The notes beneath the pieces were generated by a model. It searched no databases, was not told the DNA's origin, and was given only the letters and a program-made list of their open reading frames with translations. This document shows, one piece after another, positions 36,556-52,135 of a DNA stretch of 64,000 nt. Source of the DNA: an uncultured Pseudomonadales bacterium (GTDB taxonomy: Bacteria > Pseudomonadota > Gammaproteobacteria > Pseudomonadales > Azotimanducaceae). The DNA lies in the NCBI GenBank assembly GCA_958296405.1, contig OY282519.1, forward strand, positions 3,208,132-3,272,131, in the 5' to 3' direction. The position numbers were made by a program, and so were the translations under genes. Positions within the stretch are counted from its first letter, which is position 1; the number at the start of each line of letters is the position of its first letter.

Positions 36556-36648
36556 ATCGACCGAGCGCCGCAGCGGCAAGCCAAGCGCTCGCGAGCGGCC
36601 AGATTCGCGGTTGGCGGAGCGCGGCCGGCGACGCCCGCTAGGGCTGCT

Positions 36649-37590
36649 TCAGCGCCCGATCACCTTGCGCGGATCCACCGGCGCGCCGTTGCGCCGAATC
36701 TCGAAGTGCAGCCGTCGCGCCACCGCGTTCGCGCCGTCCATCTCGGCGAGTCGGGCACCTGCGGTCACCGCGCCACCCTCGGCCACTTGCGGCGGCGCAT
36801 TGATGCTGTAGGCGGATAGATAGCCGCCGCCATGCTCAACGATGACAAGATGCTTGTAGCCGCGCAGCCCAGGCCCGGAATAGACGACCACCCCCGGCGC
36901 CGCGGCGCCGACTCCCTTGCCGCGGGCGACGGCGTAGTCCAAGCCGTTGTTGCCGCCGCCGAAACCGCGCGCCGGGCGGCCATCGACGGGCCAACGCCAA
37001 CGCCCGCCGGACGCGGCCGGCTTGGGTGCGGCGGTGGTGGGCGCGGCCGGTGCTGGCGGCGGCGCGGGCCGCGTGGTCTGCGCCGCCGGCGTGCGTTGCG
37101 GCGCCGCAGGTTTCGCGGTCGGCATGGGCGGCGCTGGTGAGGGAGGCTGGGCTCGACGCGCAGGCACACGCGCAACCGTTCGATCGGACGGGCGCGGTTT
37201 GGGGGTCGCTTGCCGCGGCGGGGCGGCATCCTCGCCGCCGGCGCCGGGCGTCACCGCATCTGCCTGGGCCGTAGCGCCTCTCGTCACCGGCGCCGGCCGC
37301 GACCCAGCGCGCACCGGCGCACCACTCGGCAGCTCAAGCGTTTGCCCAGGATAGATCGTGTAGGGCGGCCCAATGCCGTTCAAGCGCGCGATGGCCTTGT
37401 AGTCCAACTGGTGGCGCCACGCGATGGCGTAGAGCGAATCCCCAGCTTTCACGGTGTGCTCCGCCGGCACACGGGCGGCATGGGTCGAACGGTCGATCAC
37501 TGGCGCCGGGCCGCCGCCGGGCGATGCGCAGCCCACGCCGAGGGCCGCCAGCAGCGCGGCCGCGAACCTAAGCGCTGGCCGCTTGTCCAC
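36649..37590 (-). CDS. nlpD: NlpD-like LysM/LytM protein, murein amidase activator
   Basis: 313 residues from GTG 37590. Signal/lipoprotein-like N-terminus ending LAALGVGCAS, one LysM domain (HTVKAGDSLYAIAWRHQL to IYPGQTLELP), a long Pro/Ala-rich linker, then a C-terminal LytM/M23 domain. Catalytic residues of active M23 peptidases are lost: the first His-x-x-x-Asp site reads NNGLDYAV, as in NlpD/EnvC. Role: activates the septal amidase AmiC during division. Overlaps the DUF368 gene by 23 bp. surE and pcm, its usual neighbours, are absent. Confidence 0.9.
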   Translation of the reverse strand: MDKRPALRFAAALLAALGVGCASPGGGPAPVIDRSTHAARVPAEHTVKAGDSLYAIAWRHQLDYKAIARLNGIGPPYTIYPGQTLELPSGAPVRAGSRPAPVTRGATAQADAVTPGAGGEDAAPPRQATPKPRPSDRTVARVPARRAQPPSPAPPMPTAKPAAPQRTPAAQTTRPAPPPAPAAPTTAAPKPAASGGRWRWPVDGRPARGFGGGNNGLDYAVARGKGVGAAAPGVVVYSGPGLRGYKHLVIVEHGGGYLSAYSINAPPQVAEGGAVTAGARLAEMDGANAVARRLHFEIRRNGAPVDPRKVIGR

Positions 37591-38449
37591 TGCGCACCAA
37601 GAGCACGGCGCCGCCGACGCCGGCGAGGGCCGCCAGCACGACGAGGATCAGTAAGGGATCGTCTCCCGTGGCGATGCCATAGGCACCCGGCGTGAGCCAG
37701 GTGTCGTCGTGCCGCCACGGCCACAAACGCGCCATCGAACCCGCCATCAGGCCCGTGAGCGCGGCAAGCACCGCGGCGCGATGGCGGCGCAACAGGAACG
37801 ACGCTGCCTTGGCGAACGCAAGCAGGCCCACCGCCATGCCGGCGCCGGTGGCGGCGAGGATATCGAGGTGGAAGGCGTTCACCGCGGCGACGAACGGCTC
37901 GTAGAGGCCGAGCAACAGCAGCACCAGCGAACCTGAGATGCCGGGCAGAATCCAAGCCGTCACCGCCAGCGCACCGCCAAAGAAGAACTGCACGAGGCCC
38001 GGCGCAGCGCTCGCCGCGGCCATCGTGGCGACCCCAGCGCCGAGTATCGCGCCGACAAGGCCGAACGTCGCCGTGAAGCGGCGCGGCGTCTCGCGCAGCA
38101 GTTGGTAGATGGAGGCGGCAATCAGCCCAAGGAAGAAACTCCACAGCGCGGGGCCGTAGTGGTCGAGCAAGTAGCCAATGACGCGAGCGGTGGCCAAGTA
38201 GCTCGCCACCATGCCGGCGCCGAGGGTGAACAGAAAGCCAAGATCGTGAGTGCGCCACAGCGCGGCCGGCCCTTCTCGAAACAAGCGCTGCGCCGAGCGC
38301 GGCGACCAGGCTGCGAGCGCCCCAAGCAACCGATCGTAGATGCCGGTGATGAAGGCGATGGTGCCGCCAGAAACGCCGGGAATCACCTCGGCGACGCCCA
38401 TGGCCAAGCCGCGGGCGAAGGTGCCCCCACGGTGGCGCCAACCGCTCAA
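37568..38449 (-). CDS. DUF368 membrane protein (polyprenyl-phosphate transporter family)
   Basis: 293 residues starting at TTG 38449, which overlaps the truD stop (TTGA) and has AAGGGGGC upstream. First conserved motif RGLAMGVAEVIPGVSGGTIA, second TAWILPGISGSLVLLLLGLY: the two PGxSGG/PGxSGS hairpins that define DUF368. About eight membrane segments. Members of this family have been implicated in recycling undecaprenyl phosphate across the membrane. It sits in the cell-envelope run between truD and nlpD. Confidence 0.9.
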   Translation of the reverse strand: MSGWRHRGGTFARGLAMGVAEVIPGVSGGTIAFITGIYDRLLGALAAWSPRSAQRLFREGPAALWRTHDLGFLFTLGAGMVASYLATARVIGYLLDHYGPALWSFFLGLIAASIYQLLRETPRRFTATFGLVGAILGAGVATMAAASAAPGLVQFFFGGALAVTAWILPGISGSLVLLLLGLYEPFVAAVNAFHLDILAATGAGMAVGLLAFAKAASFLLRRHRAAVLAALTGLMAGSMARLWPWRHDDTWLTPGAYGIATGDDPLLILVVLAALAGVGGAVLLVRSGQAASA

Positions 38450-39482
38450 GCTGCCCCCTTGGGCGCCAACGCATCGGCAGCGGTGAAGCGGCCAGCCTCG
38501 CGCAACACGCTGGTCGCGTAGACGCCTGGCGGCAAGGTGAACTCGACGCGCCACCCCGTGTCATCGGCGCACCAAGACAAGCCATCCGGCACGATGCAGA
38601 GGGGGCGCCGCTCGTGGCGCAAGCCAACGTGTTCCAAGGCATCGGTGATGGCGCCGTGCTGCGCCGCAAGCCGTGCCTCAAGGCGTCCCGCGCAGCCGTC
38701 GCTGGGTGGCTGGCCGCGCCCCCAAAGGGGGCCGCTGGCGGCGCCCGCGACAACCGCCTCGCCCGGCAACGGAGACCGCCAAGTGCCGTTGGCCACCCGC
38801 ACCGCCAACACCTCGTTGAAGATGAAGCTGCGCAAGCTGGATAGATGCAGGCCGCGGGCGAAGCGGCTGACCGGCGGGCGACCGGCGCCGAGCCAAGCGA
38901 CGGCCCGCGCCACATTGCCGCCATCGGCGCCAAAGCGCTGCGGGCCGAAGTAGTTGGGAGCGCCATCGCGGGCCACCCGCTCCAAGTTGGCGGCGACTGG
39001 GCCACCCGCGTGCTGGATGCGGATGCGGAACGCGTTGCCGCTGAGCTCGCCGCGGCGGAGTTTGCGGGAATGCCACTCGCGCGCCAGCACCGCCCAACCC
39101 TCATCGCCGGCAAAGTTCTCCCTGCGCGGGCGCCGCACGCTGAACCACTGGCGCGCCACGGCGCGTTTGTCCTTCATGCCGGCATACGCAACATCCAGCG
39201 GCGCGACGCCCGCCGCGGCCGCAAGGGCCGCTTGCACCGCCGGCGTCGTCATGCCGCGCTTCTCGACGAAGCAGTACAGGTGCTCGCCGGCGCCGCTCGG
39301 CTCGAAGGCGAGGGTCTCGGTGACGTCGAAATCCTCCAAGGCGAACCGCAGCGCCCCGCTCGCGGTGTCCGCGGCGGGATTGGCGCAGGGCCAACCGTCG
39401 ACTGGCGCCGCCACGCGAAATGCAGCGCTGGCGCCCGGCCCGTCACGGGATGCGTCGCTCAGCGCGGCGCCGCGGGTTGGCA

Positions 39483-39483
<1 letters not shown>
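38446..39483 (-). CDS. truD: tRNA pseudouridine(13) synthase TruD
   Basis: 345 residues. Catalytic motif DVAYAGMKDKRAVARQWFSV (Asp of GMKDK) and GNAFRIRIQHAGG, with NYFGPQRFGADGGNV, all typical of TruD. The TRUD insertion domain is of normal size. The ATG at 39483 overlaps the ftsB stop. In many relatives ispD and ispF lie between ftsB and truD; here they are missing. Confidence 0.95.
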
Positions 39484-44929
<5,446 letters not shown>

Positions 44930-44939
44930 CGCGGTTGCC

Positions 44940-47900
44940 TCAGGTGTAGGCGACCTCGACGCACTCGGCGCCGAAGGCCGTGCGCAAGGCGGCCAGCAAG
45001 TCGTCCGAGGGCGCCACGCGCCACGGGTCGCCCAGCGTGAGTTGGGCCTCGCCTTCGGCGCGACGATAGGCCAGCACCACCGAGCAAGGCGGCACATCGA
45101 TGGCCGCGCCATTGCCTTGGCCTAGCTGCAGCGCACCCTCCAAGCGGTCGCCAAAGTCCGCCCCAACCGCGTCTCCATCAACGCTCACCTTGATGCGGCG
45201 GGCGTACACCGCGCGCGCCTCTTCAATGGTGTGGATGGAGCGTGGGCGCAGCTTCAGGCCACCGGACCGCTCGTCGTCCTGCACCTCGCCTTCCAGCACC
45301 AGCACAGCATCCTTGGCGAGCTTGCCGCGGTTGGCCTTGAATGTCTCGCCAAAGATGGCCGCTTCAATGCGGCCGCTGCCATCGTCGAGCTCTGCAAACC
45401 CCATCACGCCGCGGCGCGTGCGGTAGGAGACGACCACCCCGGCGACCCGCTGCGGCTTGCGGCTGCTGGCAAGGTCTGCGATGCGGCAGAGGCGGAAGTG
45501 CTTCAATTCGGCCGCATGGTCGTCGATGGGGTGGCCGGTGAGGTACAAGCCAAGGGCGCCCTTCTCCGCCACGAGGCGTTCCCGGCACGCCCAAGGACGC
45601 GGCGCGGCGACGCGGCGCGGCACGCTCGGCGCCGTCGCGCCGCCGAACATGTCCGTCACGCCGAGGGTCGCATCCCGCGCCACCTGCTCCGCGCCCAGCA
45701 GCGCATCGGGCAGTTGCGCCCAAAGCCGCGCCCGCAGGCCATCGATCGGCTCCCCAAGGGCACCGAAGCAATCCATCGCCCCAGAACGAATCAACGCTTC
45801 CTGCGCCGCCCGGTTGACGCGCGCGCTATCGACGCGACGGCAGAAATCCGCCAAGTCCTTGAAGGCGCCAGCGGCGTCGCGCTCCGCCACGATGGCGCGC
45901 ACGGCGCCTTCGCCCACCTCGCGCACCGCGCCCAAGCCATAGAGGATGGCTTCGCCATCCGCGGTCGCCACGGCTTTGAAGCCGAGCTCGCTCAAGTTCA
46001 CATTCGGCGGCTTAAGCGCGAGCTCCATGCGCCGCGCCTCGTCCACCAACGTCACCACCTTTTCGATGTTGTCGCCCATGTTCGCCGACAACACCGCTGC
46101 CATGAACTCGGCGGGATAGTGGGTCTTGAGCCATGCGGTCTGGAAAGTCACGAGGCCATAGGCGGTGGCGTGGCCCTTCGGAAAGGCATAGCCGGCGAAC
46201 TTCTCCATCTGGTCGAAGACATTGCTTGCGACCACCTCATCAACGCCTTCGGCACACACGCCGTCCATGTACTGTTGCCGCACCTTGGCCATTTCCTCGG
46301 GCTTCTTCTTGCCCATGGCGCGCCGCAGCAGGTCTGCCTGGCCCAAGCTGAAACCCGCCAGCGATTGCGCCGCGCTCATCACCTGCTCCTGATAGAGCAT
46401 CACGCCGTAGGTGTTCTTGACGGCGCCTTCCAAGCGCGGATGCGGGTAGCGCACCGGCGCGCGGCCATGCTTGCGATCTATGTAGTCGTCCACGGCGCCG
46501 GATTGCAGCGGGCCGGGACGATACAGAGCCACCAGCGCGATGAGGTCGTTGATGCTGTCGGGCTGCAGGCGGCGCACCAGCTCCTGCATCCCGGAGGACT
46601 CAAGTTGGAAGACGCCGGTGGTTTGCCCGGTGCGCAGCATGGCGTAGGTGTCTGGATCGTCCAGCGGCACGGCAGCCAAGTCGATGGGCGGTTCGTCGCC
46701 GGCCTCGCGCCGCCGGTTCACCGCCTTCTGCGCCAAATCGATGATGGTGAGCGTTCGCAAGCCGAGGAAATCGAACTTCACGAGGCCGGCGCGCTCGACG
46801 TCGTCCTTGTCGAACTGCGACATCACGCCGCCATCGGCTTGGTAGAGCGGCACGAACTCCGAGAGCTTCGACGGCGCGATGACAACGCCGCCGGCGTGCA
46901 GGCCCACGTTGCGAACGATGCCTTCGAGCTTGAGCGCCATCTCCCAGACCTCGGACACGGCGTGGTCTTCGGCGATGAGCTGGCTGAGCTCCGGCTCTTG
47001 GGCGGCGGCGGCCGTCAACGTCATGCCCACCTCGAACGGAATCAGCTTGGCCACCCGGTCTGCCAGCCCAACTGGCTTGCCCTGCACTCGCGCCACGTCG
47101 CGCACCACGGCGCGCGCGGCCATGGTGCCGAACGTGGCGATCTGCCCCACGGAAGCCGCGCCATAGCGCTCCGCCACATGGCCGATGACGGCGTCGCGCC
47201 CGGCCATGCAGAAGTCCACGTCGAAATCCGGCATGGACACCCGCTCCGGGTTCAGGAAGCGCTCGAAGATGAGGTCGTAGGCGAGGGGGTCGATGTCGGT
47301 GATGCCCAACGCCCACGCCACCAGCGAACCGGCGCCGGAGCCGCGCCCCGGCCCCACCGGCACACCGTGTTGCTTGGCCCAATTCACGAACTCGGCGACG
47401 ATGAGGTAGTAGCCGGCGTAGCCCATCTGCTTGACCACGCCGAGTTCGTAATCCAGCCGGGCGCGGTAGCGGGCGCGCTCGGCATCCACATCTTCCACCG
47501 CGGAGTTGGCGCCGGCGCCATTCGCCGGCACCGCGGCCAAGCGTTCGTCGAGCCCCTGCCCCGCGCTGCGGTCGAGGAGCGTCTCCAAGGATTCGCCAGC
47601 CGGCGTTGGGTAGTTCGGCAGGTGATAGGTGCCGAGTTCCAGTTCGAGATTGCAGCGCATGGCGATCTCGCCGGCGTTGGCAAGCGCCTCCGGCACGTCG
47701 GCGAAGAGTTCCGCCATCTCCTCGGGCGAGCGCAGATATTGCTGCGGCGTGTAGTCGCGCGGGCGGCGCGGGTCATCCAACGTCCGCCCATCCTGGATGC
47801 ACACCCGCGCTTCGTGCGCCTCAAAGTCCTCTGCGAGCAGAAAGCGCACGTCGTTGGTCGCCGCCACCGGCAAGCCGCGCTTAGCCGCCAATTCGACGGC

Positions 47901-48431
47901 CGCGGCCAAGTGCCGGCCCTCGCCGGCGCGGCCCGTGCGCCGAGCCGCCAGATAGAAGCGGTCGCCGAAGGCGCGGGTCCAGTCGTCAGCCAGCGTCGCG
48001 GCCTGCTCCATGTCGTCGCCCAACATCGCCCGGCCAACGTCGCTGTCCGCCCCGGACAGGGCGATCAGGCCGCCGGCGTTGTCCAGAATCCAGCTTCGGG
48101 GCACCACCCCTTCCTGCCGATCTTGGCTCCAAGCCTGCGAGACGAGCTGCAGCAGCCCCGCATAGCCCTGCCGAGTCATGGCGAGCAGGACGCAGCGATC
48201 AATGCGGCCGGCGTCATCGCGAAAGCGCATGTCCGCGCCGACGATGGGCTTGACGCCGGCGGCGTGGCAAGCGTCTTGGAACTTGACCAAGCCAAAGAGC
48301 CGCGTGAGGTCTGTGATCGCCACCGCCGGCATGTTGAGTTGCCGCGCGCGCTTGACGAGCTCCGGCACCTTCACCATGCCATCGACGATGGAGTACTCGG
48401 TGTGTACCGAGAGGTGGACGAAGGGGCTCAT
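44940..48431 (-). CDS. dnaE: DNA polymerase III alpha subunit
   Basis: 1163 residues from the ATG of [20 protein letters not shown] (PHP domain), which overlaps the rnhB stop as ATGA. Polymerase site: [19 protein letters not shown] and [13 protein letters not shown]; then [10 protein letters not shown] and a C-terminal OB-fold/tau-binding part. Replicative polymerase. The rnhB-dnaE pair downstream of lpxB is the classical arrangement; accA, often next, is absent and tilS follows. Confidence 0.97.
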   Translation of the reverse strand: MSPFVHLSVHTEYSIVDGMVKVPELVKRARQLNMPAVAITDLTRLFGLVKFQDACHAAGVKPIVGADMRFRDDAGRIDRCVLLAMTRQGYAGLLQLVSQAWSQDRQEGVVPRSWILDNAGGLIALSGADSDVGRAMLGDDMEQAATLADDWTRAFGDRFYLAARRTGRAGEGRHLAAAVELAAKRGLPVAATNDVRFLLAEDFEAHEARVCIQDGRTLDDPRRPRDYTPQQYLRSPEEMAELFADVPEALANAGEIAMRCNLELELGTYHLPNYPTPAGESLETLLDRSAGQGLDERLAAVPANGAGANSAVEDVDAERARYRARLDYELGVVKQMGYAGYYLIVAEFVNWAKQHGVPVGPGRGSGAGSLVAWALGITDIDPLAYDLIFERFLNPERVSMPDFDVDFCMAGRDAVIGHVAERYGAASVGQIATFGTMAARAVVRDVARVQGKPVGLADRVAKLIPFEVGMTLTAAAAQEPELSQLIAEDHAVSEVWEMALKLEGIVRNVGLHAGGVVIAPSKLSEFVPLYQADGGVMSQFDKDDVERAGLVKFDFLGLRTLTIIDLAQKAVNRRREAGDEPPIDLAAVPLDDPDTYAMLRTGQTTGVFQLESSGMQELVRRLQPDSINDLIALVALYRPGPLQSGAVDDYIDRKHGRAPVRYPHPRLEGAVKNTYGVMLYQEQVMSAAQSLAGFSLGQADLLRRAMGKKKPEEMAKVRQQYMDGVCAEGVDEVVASNVFDQMEKFAGYAFPKGHATAYGLVTFQTAWLKTHYPAEFMAAVLSANMGDNIEKVVTLVDEARRMELALKPPNVNLSELGFKAVATADGEAILYGLGAVREVGEGAVRAIVAERDAAGAFKDLADFCRRVDSARVNRAAQEALIRSGAMDCFGALGEPIDGLRARLWAQLPDALLGAEQVARDATLGVTDMFGGATAPSVPRRVAAPRPWACRERLVAEKGALGLYLTGHPIDDHAAELKHFRLCRIADLASSRKPQRVAGVVVSYRTRRGVMGFAELDDGSGRIEAAIFGETFKANRGKLAKDAVLVLEGEVQDDERSGGLKLRPRSIHTIEEARAVYARRIKVSVDGDAVGADFGDRLEGALQLGQGNGAAIDVPPCSVVLAYRRAEGEAQLTLGDPWRVAPSDDLLAALRTAFGAECVEVAYT

Positions 48432-49069
48432 GTCAGCGCCAACTGCGCTTGTCGCCGGCGCACCGGCGCAAAGCTCTTGCGGTGGATGTCGCAAGGGCCG
48501 TGCCGGCGCAGGGCCGCCAAGTGGCGCCGCGTCGCATAGCCCTTGTGCCGCTCGAAGCCGTACTCCGGGTGGCGCTCCGCCAAGGCGGCCATCTCCGCGT
48601 CGCGGGCCGTCTTGGCGAGGATGGATGCCGCGGCGATGGCCGCCACGGTGGCATCGCCACGCACCACGGCCACTGCTGGACAAGGCAAGGCCGGGGCGAT
48701 GTTGCCGTCCACCCATGCAGCGTCCGGCGCCACGCCAAGCGCGCTGACGGCGCGGCGCATGGCTGCCAAGGCCGCCGCCAAGATGTTGCTGCGGTCAATT
48801 TCCTCCACCTCGGCGCGGCCATAGGCGAAGCTCCGCGCCTTCGCCTTGATTTCCCCTGCCAACGCTTCGCGCCGCTTTGCGCTCAACAGCTTCGAATCTT
48901 TGAGGCCGGCGATGGCTTGGCGTGGATCGAGTATCACCGCGGCCGCCATCACCGGCCCGGCGAGGGGCCCCCTGCCGGCTTCATCCACGCCGGCAATCAC
49001 GGCGCCGTCGCCAACGCCGATGCTGGCGGCGAACAAATCCGCTGCCTTCTTCACTGCCCGCTTCTTCAT
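48428..49069 (-). CDS. rnhB: Ribonuclease HII
   Basis: 213 residues. [20 protein letters not shown] carries the DE..G metal site; further acidic residues in LKDSKLLS and AAWVDGN, and [15 protein letters not shown]. Removes ribonucleotides from DNA. The first 25 residues ([20 protein letters not shown]) are an extension. Coupled to lpxB and dnaE by 4-bp overlaps. Confidence 0.96.
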   Translation of the reverse strand: MKKRAVKKAADLFAASIGVGDGAVIAGVDEAGRGPLAGPVMAAAVILDPRQAIAGLKDSKLLSAKRREALAGEIKAKARSFAYGRAEVEEIDRSNILAAALAAMRRAVSALGVAPDAAWVDGNIAPALPCPAVAVVRGDATVAAIAAASILAKTARDAEMAALAERHPEYGFERHKGYATRRHLAALRRHGPCDIHRKSFAPVRRRQAQLALT

Positions 49070-50223
49070 TGCCCGCGCACCAGCGTCAGCACCGCCCGCG
49101 CCGCCTGCGCCGATGCGTCGCCGGCGAGCCGCGCGCGTTGCCGCTCGAACTCATCGAAGTAGCTTGCCTCCTGCTCAGCGCGTCGCATTTCGCCAAGCAG
49201 CGCCGTAGCCAGTTTTGCCGGTTCGGCGTCATCCTGCAAGAGTTCCGGCACCAGTTCGCGGCCACTCAAGATATTCGGCAACGCGACGAAGCCCGGCTGC
49301 TTGAGCGCCTTCACGATGCGGTAGGTGAGCCCGCCCAAGCGATAGGTGACCACCATGGGCCGGCGCAGCAGCATCGCCTCCAACGTGGCCGTGCCAGACT
49401 TGACGAGCGCACCATCCGCCGCCGCCAACGCCGGCTGCGCGTGGCCGTCCACCAAGTGCAAACGCAGATCGGGATGGCCTCCTTCGAGCGCGCGCATCGC
49501 CGCGGCCACGCGCTCGTTGACGCAAGGCACCACGAACGCGCAGGGCGCGAGTTCGGCTGCGAGCCGCTGCGCGGCGTCCAGCATCAGCGGCCCAAGCTGC
49601 GCCACTTCAGACATCCGGCTCCCCGGCAGCAAGGCGATGACGGTGTCGCGTTCCGGCAAGCCGATGGCCGCGCGGGCGCGCGCCTGCGCCGCGGCGGCGC
49701 CGGCCTCCGCGGCGATTTCGTCCGCCAACGGGTGCCCGACGAACACCGCTTTAACCGGGTGGCCGGCGTAGAGCGCCGGCTCGAATGGGAACAGGGTCAG
49801 CAACAAGTCCGCAGCGCGGGCGACGCGCTTGACGCGGCCTTGCCGCCACGCGTACACGGACGGGCTCACATAGTGGGCGGTGGGAATGCCGCGCCGCTTC
49901 ACGGCGCGCTCCAAGAGCAGATTGAAGACGTTGAAGTCCACGCCGATGACGGCGTCCACCGGCGGCGACGCAAAGTGCCGCACCAAGCCGCGCAGAATGC
50001 GCAGCAAATCCGGCAGGCGCTTGAGCGGATCCACGAAGCCGTTCACGTTCAGCCGCGACAGCTCCGCGCACGGGCGCAGCCCTGCGGCGAGCATGCGCGG
50101 GCCGCCAATGCCGCTGAACTCGACCGCCGGCACATGGCGCTTGAGGGCCGCCATCAAACCGCCGCCCAGCGCGTCCCCGGAGGCTTCGCCAGCGACGATG
50201 CCGATGCGCAGCGGCGCCGCCAA
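49066..50223 (-). CDS. lpxB: Lipid-A-disaccharide synthase
   Basis: 385 residues if started at TTG 50223 ([17 protein letters not shown]), the first start codon after the upstream gene's stop. Motifs [72 protein letters not shown]. Membrane-associated glycosyltransferase making the lipid A disaccharide. The ribosome site is weak, so expression probably depends on coupling with the preceding permease gene. Separated from lpxA by three inserted genes. Confidence 0.94.
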   Translation of the reverse strand: MAAPLRIGIVAGEASGDALGGGLMAALKRHVPAVEFSGIGGPRMLAAGLRPCAELSRLNVNGFVDPLKRLPDLLRILRGLVRHFASPPVDAVIGVDFNVFNLLLERAVKRRGIPTAHYVSPSVYAWRQGRVKRVARAADLLLTLFPFEPALYAGHPVKAVFVGHPLADEIAAEAGAAAAQARARAAIGLPERDTVIALLPGSRMSEVAQLGPLMLDAAQRLAAELAPCAFVVPCVNERVAAAMRALEGGHPDLRLHLVDGHAQPALAAADGALVKSGTATLEAMLLRRPMVVTYRLGGLTYRIVKALKQPGFVALPNILSGRELVPELLQDDAEPAKLATALLGEMRRAEQEASYFDEFERQRARLAGDASAQAARAVLTLVRGQ

Positions 50224-50225
50224 GG

Positions 50226-51407
50226 CTAGCTGAGCAGGCGGCCGCGCCGATAGCGCGACGCGGCGACCGCACCGAGCAGCACGGCAATCGCCGCGGTGCT
50301 GACCACCGATGTGAGCACATGCGTCGGCACCAAGTCCTCGCCCTTGACCAACGCCGTTGTGAGCAGGTGTTGCGACAGGCTTGGCACCAACATCGCCGGC
50401 AACGACGCCGGCATCGGCTTGATCTGCAGATAGATGATTGGCAGGGTCGGCACCAAGATGCACAGGCTGCTGTACGTCCACGCCTCTTTGGTCGTCTTGG
50501 CGAACGATGCCACTAATTTGATGACGCTCGCGGCGAGCAGCGCGAACGGGGCGACGACCAGCCAGATGCCCACCGAGTTGGCAAGGCCCATGTTCGCCGT
50601 CATGCCGGCCTCGGCGAGGGGCAACCAGCGGGTTGCGACGGCGAACGTCGCGATGCAAACGGCCAGCGCAATCAACATGAAAGTGGTCGTCGCGAAGAGC
50701 TTTCCCGCCACCAACGCGCCGCCTGAAACCGGCATTGCCAACAACGGCTCCAGCGAGCCGCGCTCACGCTCGCCGACGGTGGTGTCCACCGCAACCTGCG
50801 AACCGCCCATGAACGTGACGAACAGCAAAAAGTAAGTCATCACGCCGAACAGCAGGATCGATCTACCCTGCGGCGTGGAGAGATCCTGTTCCAACGTGAT
50901 GATGGGGCGGGCGATGGCCGGGTTCACGCCACGCAGCAGCAATCGGCCGCCGCCGAGCGTTCGGCCGTACTCGTTGATGATTCCTTTCAATCGCATCGAA
51001 GGCACGGCGGCCGTCATCTGCGATGAGTCATGCAACACCCATACCCGCGCCGGGGCGCCGGATTGCAGCGCCGCGCCGAAGTCCTCTGCGATCACCACGC
51101 CGGCATCCGCTTGCCCCGCCTTCACCGCGGCGGCGAGGCTGGCGCGGTCCGCATAGGCGTCGTGATCCGGCTCGATGCCGTCCGCTTCGAGTTGCGCCAT
51201 CAAATGCGGCGCGGCGGCGCCGCCCACCACCGGCACCGACAACGGCGCGGTGGCTTCCTGCCAGCGTTCCTGGACCATGAGATAGATCGCGCCGCCGCTC
51301 ATCAGCGGCATGCCCAACGGCGCCAAGAGCAGTGCGGTCAGCACGCTGCGGCGGTCGCGCAGCGCATCCCTCAACTCTTTGAGATAGACGACGCCGAGCC
51401 CTCTCAT
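50226..51407 (-). CDS. ABC-2 type permease, NatB-like exporter subunit
   Basis: 393 residues. N-terminal membrane helix after VYLKELRDALRDRRSVLTAL, a long periplasmic domain (about residues 50-180), then five to six membrane helices at the C-terminus, with the conserved GERERGSLEPLLAMPVSGG cytoplasmic motif of NatB/ABC2 permeases. With the ATPase encoded just upstream it should form an export pump; the substrate is unknown (NatAB exports sodium). Start overlaps the ATPase stop. Placed between lpxA and lpxB. Confidence 0.87.
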   Translation of the reverse strand: MRGLGVVYLKELRDALRDRRSVLTALLLAPLGMPLMSGGAIYLMVQERWQEATAPLSVPVVGGAAAPHLMAQLEADGIEPDHDAYADRASLAAAVKAGQADAGVVIAEDFGAALQSGAPARVWVLHDSSQMTAAVPSMRLKGIINEYGRTLGGGRLLLRGVNPAIARPIITLEQDLSTPQGRSILLFGVMTYFLLFVTFMGGSQVAVDTTVGERERGSLEPLLAMPVSGGALVAGKLFATTTFMLIALAVCIATFAVATRWLPLAEAGMTANMGLANSVGIWLVVAPFALLAASVIKLVASFAKTTKEAWTYSSLCILVPTLPIIYLQIKPMPASLPAMLVPSLSQHLLTTALVKGEDLVPTHVLTSVVSTAAIAVLLGAVAASRYRRGRLLS

Positions 51408-52135
51408 CGCAGCGCTCCATCGCCGCCGACCGCCGCCACGAACGCATCCTCCAAGTCTTTACAGCCAGTTGCCGAGCGCACCTCGGCGGCGGTGCCGGAC
51501 ACAGACACTCGGCCGTCGGCAACGATGACGATGCGGTCGCAGAGCGCCGCGACCTCCTGCATGATGTGGCTGGAGAACAGGACGCAACAACCGGCGTCGC
51601 GCCGATCGCGGATGACCTCCCGCAAGGCGCGGGTGGCAAGCACATCCAAGCCGTTGGTTGGCTCATCGAGCAACAGCGTCGGCGGATCATGCACCAGTGC
51701 GCGAGCGAGCGCGACGCGGATGCGCTGGCCTTGCGAGAAGCCCTTCGCGCGCCGCGCCTCGATTTCGCCCAAGCCAAGGCGCTCGATGATGGCGTTCACC
51801 CGTTTCTTGGCCCGGGCGCCGCGCAGGCCCTGCAGCGCCGCGTGGTAGGCGATGTTCTCCCGCGCTGAGAGGTTCGCGTACAGGCCGGCATTGTGCGGCA
51901 GCGCGCCGATGCGCCCGCGCACCTGCAAGGGCTTGCGCACCACGTCGATGCCGCCGATGCGAGCCAAGCCAGTGTCCGCCTTCAGCACCGTTGAGAGAAT
52001 CCGCAAGGCGGTGGACTTGCCGGCGCCGTTCATGCCGAGCAGCCCAGTGATCTCACCATCGGCGGCGGTGAACGACATTTCGTCCAACGCCGTGACGCGG
52101 CCGTAGCGCTTGACCAGCCCCTGCACCTCGATCAC
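51404..52135 (-). CDS. ABC transporter ATPase, NatA-like
   Basis: 243 residues from GTG 52135, which overlaps the hydrolase stop. Walker A GLLGMNGAGKSTALRIL, Q-loop region IGALPHNAGLYANLSARENI, signature FSQGQRIRVALARAL (Ser-Gln in place of Ser-Gly, as in NatA-type ATPases), Walker B LLLDEPTNGLD, H-loop FSSHIMQEV. Partner of the permease downstream. Confidence 0.9.
   Translation of the reverse strand: MIEVQGLVKRYGRVTALDEMSFTAADGEITGLLGMNGAGKSTALRILSTVLKADTGLARIGGIDVVRKPLQVRGRIGALPHNAGLYANLSARENIAYHAALQGLRGARAKKRVNAIIERLGLGEIEARRAKGFSQGQRIRVALARALVHDPPTLLLDEPTNGLDVLATRALREVIRDRRDAGCCVLFSSHIMQEVAALCDRIVIVADGRVSVSGTAAEVRSATGCKDLEDAFVAAVGGDGALR

Noticed and set aside
36556-36648. Terminator between the converging exonuclease and nlpD genes
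   Set aside because: GC-rich inverted segments exist but without a T-run on either strand; not convincing.
45231-48539. 1102-codon frame antisense to dnaE
   Set aside because: His/Arg-rich mirror of the dnaE codons; GC-rich genes often leave this frame open.
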